DNA of 64,000 nucleotides. It comes from Chrysomallon squamiferum. Its lineage: Eukaryota > Mollusca > Gastropoda > Neomphalida > Peltospiridae. Below are positions 28,191 through 36,700 of the stretch, piece by piece (within the stretch, counting starts at the first letter, position 1; each line of letters starts with the position of its first letter). Made by a program: the position numbers and the translations under genes. The stretch lies in assembly GCA_012295275.1 (NCBI GenBank), contig CM022665.1, forward strand, positions 33,040,022-33,104,021, written 5' to 3'. Under the pieces are notes generated by a model. The model was not told the origin of the DNA and did no database searches. It saw nothing but the letters and a program-made list of their open reading frames with translations.

Positions 28191-31100
28191 TTTTTTTTTT
28201 TTTTTTTTTTATTATTTTTTTTTAAATATGTTAATAATTTTGAGGCTGTGCCTGCTGCTTTTTTCTAAACTATCTGCTCCTTACCAACCCTGTAAAATAA
28301 CACATACTCCTCGATGAGGAGGCAAGTACTGGCTTGCATCAACGCCAATGAAGGTCATACAAGATATTGAATATGTTCCATTCACTATTGTGATAAGCTG
28401 TCAACTGTAAGAGGCAGTATCCTGATTTATATTTGCTTATGGCATTTTCCATTCCTAACCTGCTCATGTTTGAATGAATTTCACGCTGTTAACATTGTTG
28501 CTGAAGAATGTTTGTGATGACACAATCCTGGGTAACATATTGGGTATCTATACACATTTTACAGAGCATGCAAATGTTTTTTTGTTTTTGACTTATAGGA
28601 GTTATTCTGGGTGGAAACTTTCTTTTGTACATCAGTATATATTCATACAGGGGGAATGCCAATATCATCAGACATGTCTTTTATGTGTCAAAATAAGTGG
28701 TTTGCAACTTAATACTTGCAAAACGTCAGCAATATTTTAGTACGTGCTGTGATTATAAATCACCACATGAAGCATACAATAGCTACTAGAGGAATAAAGA
28801 GTTCTGGTGTGTTTTTATGTGTACACACAAACATATACATAATGCTTTATTAGTAATGGATATTAATTAAACGTGACCATTGTTTCTTTTAAACAACTTG
28901 TTTTCATTAAGTGTTATTGCAGTGACTGATATTTTAATTGGCTAGATTACACCAATCTTCAGAAACAAGATTATATTCACAAGATCTATTTCTGACTTAC
29001 TCAAGATGGCATTTAATTCAACTGGGTAGTTCTTACAGTTGAATCTTGTCAAAGTTATATAAAGGTTAGTGCATAGATGAAAAGGATACTTTTTTCTCAG
29101 AACATTGTGGATATAGAATTTAAATTGTTTTTATTGTGTTTGGTCATGTGTTGCTTTATATTTTTGCTGACCAAAGAATTTTTGCTGACCAAGTTGAACA
29201 GAATTCTGTCAAGTGCAAAGTCAAAATTTAATGAAAAACATTGTTAAGCAAAAAGTCATCAGTGTCAGACAAGACATTGTCTCATTGAATAATGTCAAAG
29301 GAAACTTCATCAAGCACAATTTCTTCAGATGAAATTCATAAGAAGATGTCTTATTGAATGAACATTGTTCAGGGTATAATTACCAGAGCTGGATGATTAA
29401 TAAAAAAAAAACATTGGTGAACAAAAGAAATCATCAAATGGAACACCATTAAGTGCAAAATCATTAAGAGTTAAGAGAAGTCAAAAAGAAAGAATATCAC
29501 TGAATGAAAAATAATCAAAGCTGGAGAAAAAGTTGTCAAACAGAATAACATTAAATGAATTATGGTCAGTTGGAATATTGTTGAATAGAACATTGTTGAA
29601 GGAAAAGTTGTCAAAGCAGGCAAAAAGTCAGATTGAAAGTCATCAGAATCAGAATAAGAAGTTGATACAAACCTCATTGAATGAAACATCTAGAAGCTTG
29701 AGGACTAGAATAAAAATATTGAAAGTTTGTTGGTTTTTTTCTCTGAAAAAAAAGAGAATCCCTTAATAATAAAAAACTTCCACAAAGTTTTTAATTATTC
29801 TAACAACCTTGGAAAATGTTCACATTCTTACTTTTAAAAAATGTTCTAGGTAGAGCTCACTTTCTACAGCTAATATTTACATTACTTCTAGTTAAAGTCG
29901 ATATTCATATGATAGTGTTCATATAATAGCCAAAAGTGAATGATCCCTGTTCTTTTTACCTAATACCCCTACTCAAAAATAGTGTGAAAGCATCTGTTTT
30001 GTTTTCAGTCGATTATACATCATACAGAATGCTCTGGTACAGCAGGAATGGAGGATACCTGAGTTGTTATCTCAGTTGCTGAATTACCTCACCCCACATC
30101 TATCTCATAACTATAAAGCTGTGCGAGACCGTATTGGAAGGTAAAGCATTTTTGAATAGTTTCAGATTTAGTAAAAAAAAAATTTAAATTTCATCTAATA
30201 AAGTATACTGTGTCAAAAATATTCATAGAATTATCTCTTTGATACAAAATGGCATGATTTTGTTATTTATGATCATATCACAGTAAAATTTGACAGGAGT
30301 TTGTGACAATGTTCTTGCTATGGGTTGACAGCAGTGGGGTCATTTTTATTACAAAACAATGTCACAAGAAGATGCTCAATCAGAACCTTATATGGCCACC
30401 AGCAACAGCATCTGTAAACACGTTGTTGTCCATCATATTACTGTAGAAGGAAACCAGACTCATCATAGAACCCACTAGGCACCAGGGTCACAAGCTTCAC
30501 CCATGTACATTTTGCACCAGCGAACTCACATAAATGTCAATGTTGATGTTAATGTCAAAGGACAGGACCAACATACAAACCTCCTAGCAATGTAAACCAA
30601 CTTTTCGATGTTGGTTTTGAATAGTTCTTGCAGAAACTCTTCTTAAATCAGGTATGCACCAGAAATATTTGTTGCTGTGGCAGTTCAGTGACACAGGTGC
30701 AAAACCCATGTGTAGTGATCTTTTGTTGTGGTTGTTATATGAGGTCTTCAGTTAAGAGCCATTTTTCAGCTGATTGAAACTGCTGGAACCTGTCCCAGAG
30801 ATATGAAATGGTACTCTGATGGATGTTCGTATGATGTATGACTGCTGACCACAACTCACTTAACTGCATCTGGCCTGTAGCAATGTTTCAGTTGGGCAGG
30901 CTTAGTCTTCATCTCCTCTCATTTATATCAAAATGGAAATGAGGCACCATTGTAGTTTTAAATTCATATCAGTACTGCAGTCTTTTCCCTGATTTTCAAG
31001 TGCATTCAACAGTAATTGGCCATTTCAAACCAATTTTCTGTAATTGTCACAAGAAGTGCATAAAATACATTTTATGGTGCATCTGGGCATGTTGTCCCAT

Positions 31101-33725
31101 TCCAAGAACATTAACAAACGGTCATTCTGCAGCATTGTCCAAAAATCTATATTTTGTAAAATCAAACGTGTTCTTTCCCTGACACCTATGCTTTTCTTTT
31201 TTGACAGAGTATATTTATTTTTTGTTAGGTTGTTAGAAGATATGAGCTGGGAAGCATTTTGTTTCCAACAATACAATGAATTATTTGTGTACAGTCTGCA
31301 GTTAGCACATTGATTCTTTATAACAAAATGAATCAGTTTGAAAATAACACTGCAGCCAGCTAAGAAGAATGCAAGTTGAAAAAAAGCAAATTGTTTGTCT
31401 GATACATTACATGCAAGTTATAAAGAAAAAGCTTTAATTTGTAGCTTGCTGTGTAACATCTTTTTGTATGACTACAAGATACATCCAGACTCAAAGGTGA
31501 GATCACCAATCAAAGAAACATTCATACAGCAGGTTCTACCACAGCTTGATTCACTCAGAGATTTCACTGCTCATGACAACAGTGATGTTAGTAAGTTCTC
31601 ATACATAGTTCTTAATTCACATACATATTCAAATATGATTCAAACAGATAAGTGTAATGCTGATTTTTCTATCAATGTAACAATGTGATGTTTTAAGCAT
31701 TGAACATGAAATAACATCTATCTCTAACACTGAACAAATGTAGGTGTGTTTTTATTAATCTTATCTTGTTGTTATCAACAGAAAGTAACCCTGTGTGTAA
31801 AACAGGTCATGGAGACATGGAATGTGTAGAAACTGAAGAAAGTTTTACTGAGGATGAAGCACGAAAAAGAGCAATACGTTTGTGTAAAACAGGTATTTAA
31901 AACAATATTTTGGTCTTAGTTATTCAAAAATCAAAATGTTAATTACTGCTTAACAGTTTGTTTAAAATCAATACTTTTTTCTTTTCTTTCTTTTTTTTTT
32001 TTTTTACCACATATGAGATAAATGTTTTTAATTAATAAAATCTGCATTTTAAAAAACTGTTAAAATGTACATATACTCATAAAAAAAAAAAAAAAATTGT
32101 TTTATTTTAATATTTCAGATAGTATTTTGATTGTTTCTGCTGACAAACTGTTGCTAATGATAATATAAAATAATGAAGCATTAAAAAAAAAAAAAAAATT
32201 ACATATATATATGTGTGTGTGTGTCATTCTGCCATTTTCCTTACTTATATAATATTTATAATATGCATCTTAATAGATAGCACATATTTTGCAGACTGAA
32301 ACTGTTGTTAAAACACAGTTATAAATATTTCTAAAAATTGTAAGTTTTTCCTGAAGATTCATTCTAACTTTATAAATCCTACATCTGTCACAAACATGTT
32401 TAAAAAAAAACAACTATTTAATACTGTCTGAATCACCCTTAACACTACTGGCAAATGAAGCTACCATTCATTTATTCGCTGATTATACACTCTGGGTTTC
32501 AGTTGTCAGTACTGATAATTAATGTGCTAAAAATAAAATAAGCAAGATTATGGTTATTGTAATTAATGTTTTAGATTTTACCAATTAATTCTTGTTTCTT
32601 ATTTCAGTAATGAACTGGCTACAGAATTGTTACAGCCGATCTTTCATATCTTCACCTAAAGAAGTCTTTCACCTGTTACCTATTGTAAATTAATTATGTA
32701 TTTCTAAAGATAGCATCCATAAAAATAATCTTGAATTGTTAAATTTAATTTTTGCTGTTTGAAATGAAAGTTTTAGAAAGCAGATTCACTGTACTATTTT
32801 AATTTTTAACTTAATTTTCTGTTTATCTTTCAATTTTAATATAGTAAGTTATATTAATAATTATTAATAATATAAACATGTGATTAAGATTTTTCAGACT
32901 ATAAAATACATTTTGCAATAAATACTGAACAAAGTAAGTTCTGAATCCATGACTTGTGTACTTTATTTATAACAAATGTATCATTAAACTTAATTACTTA
33001 TTAAATACTACTTTTATTTAGATCTGTACTTTGGAGAATGAATCAAATGATGTAGATCTCAAGACAGATTGTTCAACTGCTTTGGCATGTCTAGCACAGT
33101 CTTTTGTCCACCCCAGTTCTATCCCCACTGCTCTAGACACCATCAAAAAGGTTTGTGCTTTATTAAAAAGGTATTGATTACATTATTCTACCATAAGAAA
33201 TCTGTGATCATCCACCTCTGATTTAATGAGACTGCTTTACTAATCTGTCATTTTGAAAATGATGTTGGTTATTTGAGCTATTTTATATTTTTTAGTCAGC
33301 CATTTATTTACTCCATATAACCATCAGCCTCAGCTATGGTCATTTCAAGGTGTTCATTTTATAAGACCAGCCTAGGGTGAAGGGTAATCTACATACATCT
33401 ATTCTGTTGCAAGCATTGTAGGAGGCAAAGGTTCAGTATATATACAAAAGGATATTTAATTTTCTGATTATATTTAAAACATTATTAAATTTACTTGCTA
33501 CTGTTTGTATATTAGAGGTTTTGCAATTATATGCATTTTAATTTGCTGTTAGTCAGTGTTGAAACTGGAGGATTATCTCTTCAACAAAATGCAGCTGTTC
33601 TGTGTGCAGTCTTTTTTATTATTATTCTTTGCTTTTTGAAAATAGGTTAAGCTTTTAAAATATTTTAATCATCACAGAATGGAGATAAACCTAAGCCATT
33701 TATGAGCAAGGTGACTACAACAACT

Positions 33726-33787
<62 letters not shown>

Positions 33788-36700
33788 CACGCATGCACAG
33801 ACATACACGTTCAGTGACAAACTTCTAATACAGTAACATCATAAAACATTGTTTTACAGTTGTTTCATTTGATGTTAACTTTAATAATCATCAAACAAAA
33901 ATGTCTGAAAGAGGATCTGAAAAAAAATCAAGTCAGAAAATCAAACAAAAAATTTCTGTTTCACACATGAAGGACCTGATGGTGAAACTGAACACTTTGA
34001 TTGTCAAAACTGAATGAGAAAAATCACATGTTTTCTGTTAGTTGAATAACCATGAGTTGTGTTATTATTTTATGTAAAGCAATACATGAATATTCAGTAT
34101 TTTTGAATTTTATTACATATTTATTGTTGATTTATTTAAATTAATAAAAGGACTTAAATTGCAGAAGTCTGTTTCAGTGCAGCTGACACAAACACGTTTT
34201 CCTGTTTTTTATTTCCTAAGAAACGGTCATTTATCTGAAACTGAACTGAGAACCCTGCTCATGAATAAGCCTATCTCTACTAGGCTGATTATGACAGGCT
34301 TATTCACTTTCAGTTACCGTAACCAAAAACATAAACATTTATTTATTTTATACTGTTTTAATAGTTTTATTCTTGTTTTTTATTAAAATATTGCACTTGG
34401 CATGTTTCTTAATATTTCATTTTTCACCTATAGGTGGCTGGATTACCATCATGGCATGCACGTGCAGCTATTCTGAAATATATTCAGAACATGGTGTTTG
34501 GAAATTTTTTCCTTCTCAGTTCTGCAGAACACAAGAATACAATTCAAGGTCTTCTTCTACAGCTTATTTGTGATGAACAACTTGAGGTATAATACAGCAA
34601 GCTCACTTTACAGTGTGCAGAGATGTTTCATTGTTTTAGTATTTAAATGTACTTTTACACTGTATATAGCCAATATACCATTCTTTCTTTTGAAATAAGA
34701 GTAACTTTTAATTTTCATACTTTAAAACACAAGAAGTACTTTCAATAGTTGTTTTTACAACTTGACACCCATAAGCAACCAAGATACAAAGATAGAGCAT
34801 AATTTTAGATGCTGGAATTAAACATGGAATGCCAGATAAATATATGAACTAAATTAACATGATAGTGAATATTACATGCTTATTCCTATGTGTTTTATAT
34901 TTGTCAGGTTCGAGAAATGGCAGCAATGACTTTAAGTGGTTTGCTACATTGTGGATTTCTAAATATTGACAAAACTGTGATGGTATGTTATTATAGTGCT
35001 GTTAAGAGATATTGTTTAAAAAACTTAGCTGATTCAGTAATACTTTTACAGTTAAATCTGACAATTTCGCATACCAAATTTTTTGTATTGGTATCCTATG
35101 CCTCAATAAAGGTTTTTTTCTTAACACCATTAAGCCTCAATGAACAGGATTACATAGTTTGCTTTCTCAAGTCCCATAATACAGTCTACCAATACAAAAT
35201 GATGGCTAATTGTAAACAACAGCATAGCAACTCCTAATTGTTATTGATTGTTAAAAGTTGTATATGAACTCGTAATAGATTGCAGTCTATGCAGGAATTC
35301 ATAATATTGATTGGCTGCAGGCAGTAGTCAACAATAATTACACCTCTTGTTTATTCTATGTTATTAGTTCATAATAACCAGATTTTTGAGATTTTGATAA
35401 ACTAAATAAAATGGAACTTTAGTCATATTTGTTAATAAGTAATGACCATTGCAGTGGGTTTTTTTTTGTTTTTTTTTAAATGTAACAGTACTATATTTCA
35501 GTCTCACTTCGAGAAACTGAGCCAGACAAAAATAATAAAAAAACATCTGCCAGGTATGCAAGATCAGACTCTAGTCAGTTTGATACATCGTCATGCAGGT
35601 GTTCTGGGACTTGGAGCATGTGTTCAAGCCTACCCATATGATGTTCCTGAATTCATTCCACAGCTGTTGATGGATCTCAGTGAACATGTCAATGATCCAC
35701 AACCAATTCAGGTAAATTGATGAACACTTACAAACACTAGAGGCTAATAGGATACTGGATTTTAAAATGGTGAAAAAAAAATCTTACTGTGAACCTATAA
35801 TCAAAAAAAAAAAAAAAAAAAAAAAAAAACATAATTTTCAAATAATGGACATATTTTGATGAATCTGGTTTGGATTATTCCTTGTAATTTATCAAAGTAA
35901 TGTTTATTATTGTGTTTTTTTTAAATTTTTAATTGGAAAGAAAGCTATACATGTGGAATAAATTGTGGAGTAACTAGGACATAAATGAAAATCATCCATC
36001 TACAGTTTTCCAGTTCATTAATTAATTATTAAATTGTAATAATCATTTATGCAAGTACAGCAAATTTAGTTCAGTTAATTCAAATATCCTTTTTAATATC
36101 TCTGACACTGATTTTTCGACAGTTAGCTGTAATGACAAAACAGATCAGTGGTTACAGAGAAAGTTATTAATGTAAATGTAAAAATATTTATATGCCTGTG
36201 CTTTATCAGAGGAGTTCCTAAACATGTTGTACACATCTTTCCCCAAAAAATGTTGCATGTTATATGTTGTGAAGTCGGTCTATTTAATTAAATGTTTTGT
36301 CTTTAAAACTAATTTATATATTATGTTATGTTTGCTGTGGAAATTCTTCTGTTACTAGCTCATGCTAGATGCTGGAATTAGTTCCCCATTCTTAACTCAG
36401 TTTAAAAAAATAAAGGAAGATTGTTTAGTCATCTATTCATCTCATAATTCTAAATAATGTAAAAGAAAAATATATTTTAAAAATACAAATTAAATGATCT
36501 GTTTTGTAAATCATTTATTTCAAAACTGTAGATCATGCAGGCTAATTAACTGTAAAACAAACATTTTATTGGAAAATTTATTTTCATCAGGAAAATACTG
36601 ACATTAATACAGCATTATCGTCTCATCTTGACCATTTGCAATAATTCATAGATATATTTGTTTCACAGTAAGTTTCTTATCAGCATTTTATCCACTGTGT

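Noticed and set aside
28474-28740. 88-codon frame ending [15 protein letters not shown], resembling a reverse-transcriptase thumb segment
   Set aside because: Similarity is limited to one short stretch and no catalytic motif is nearby.
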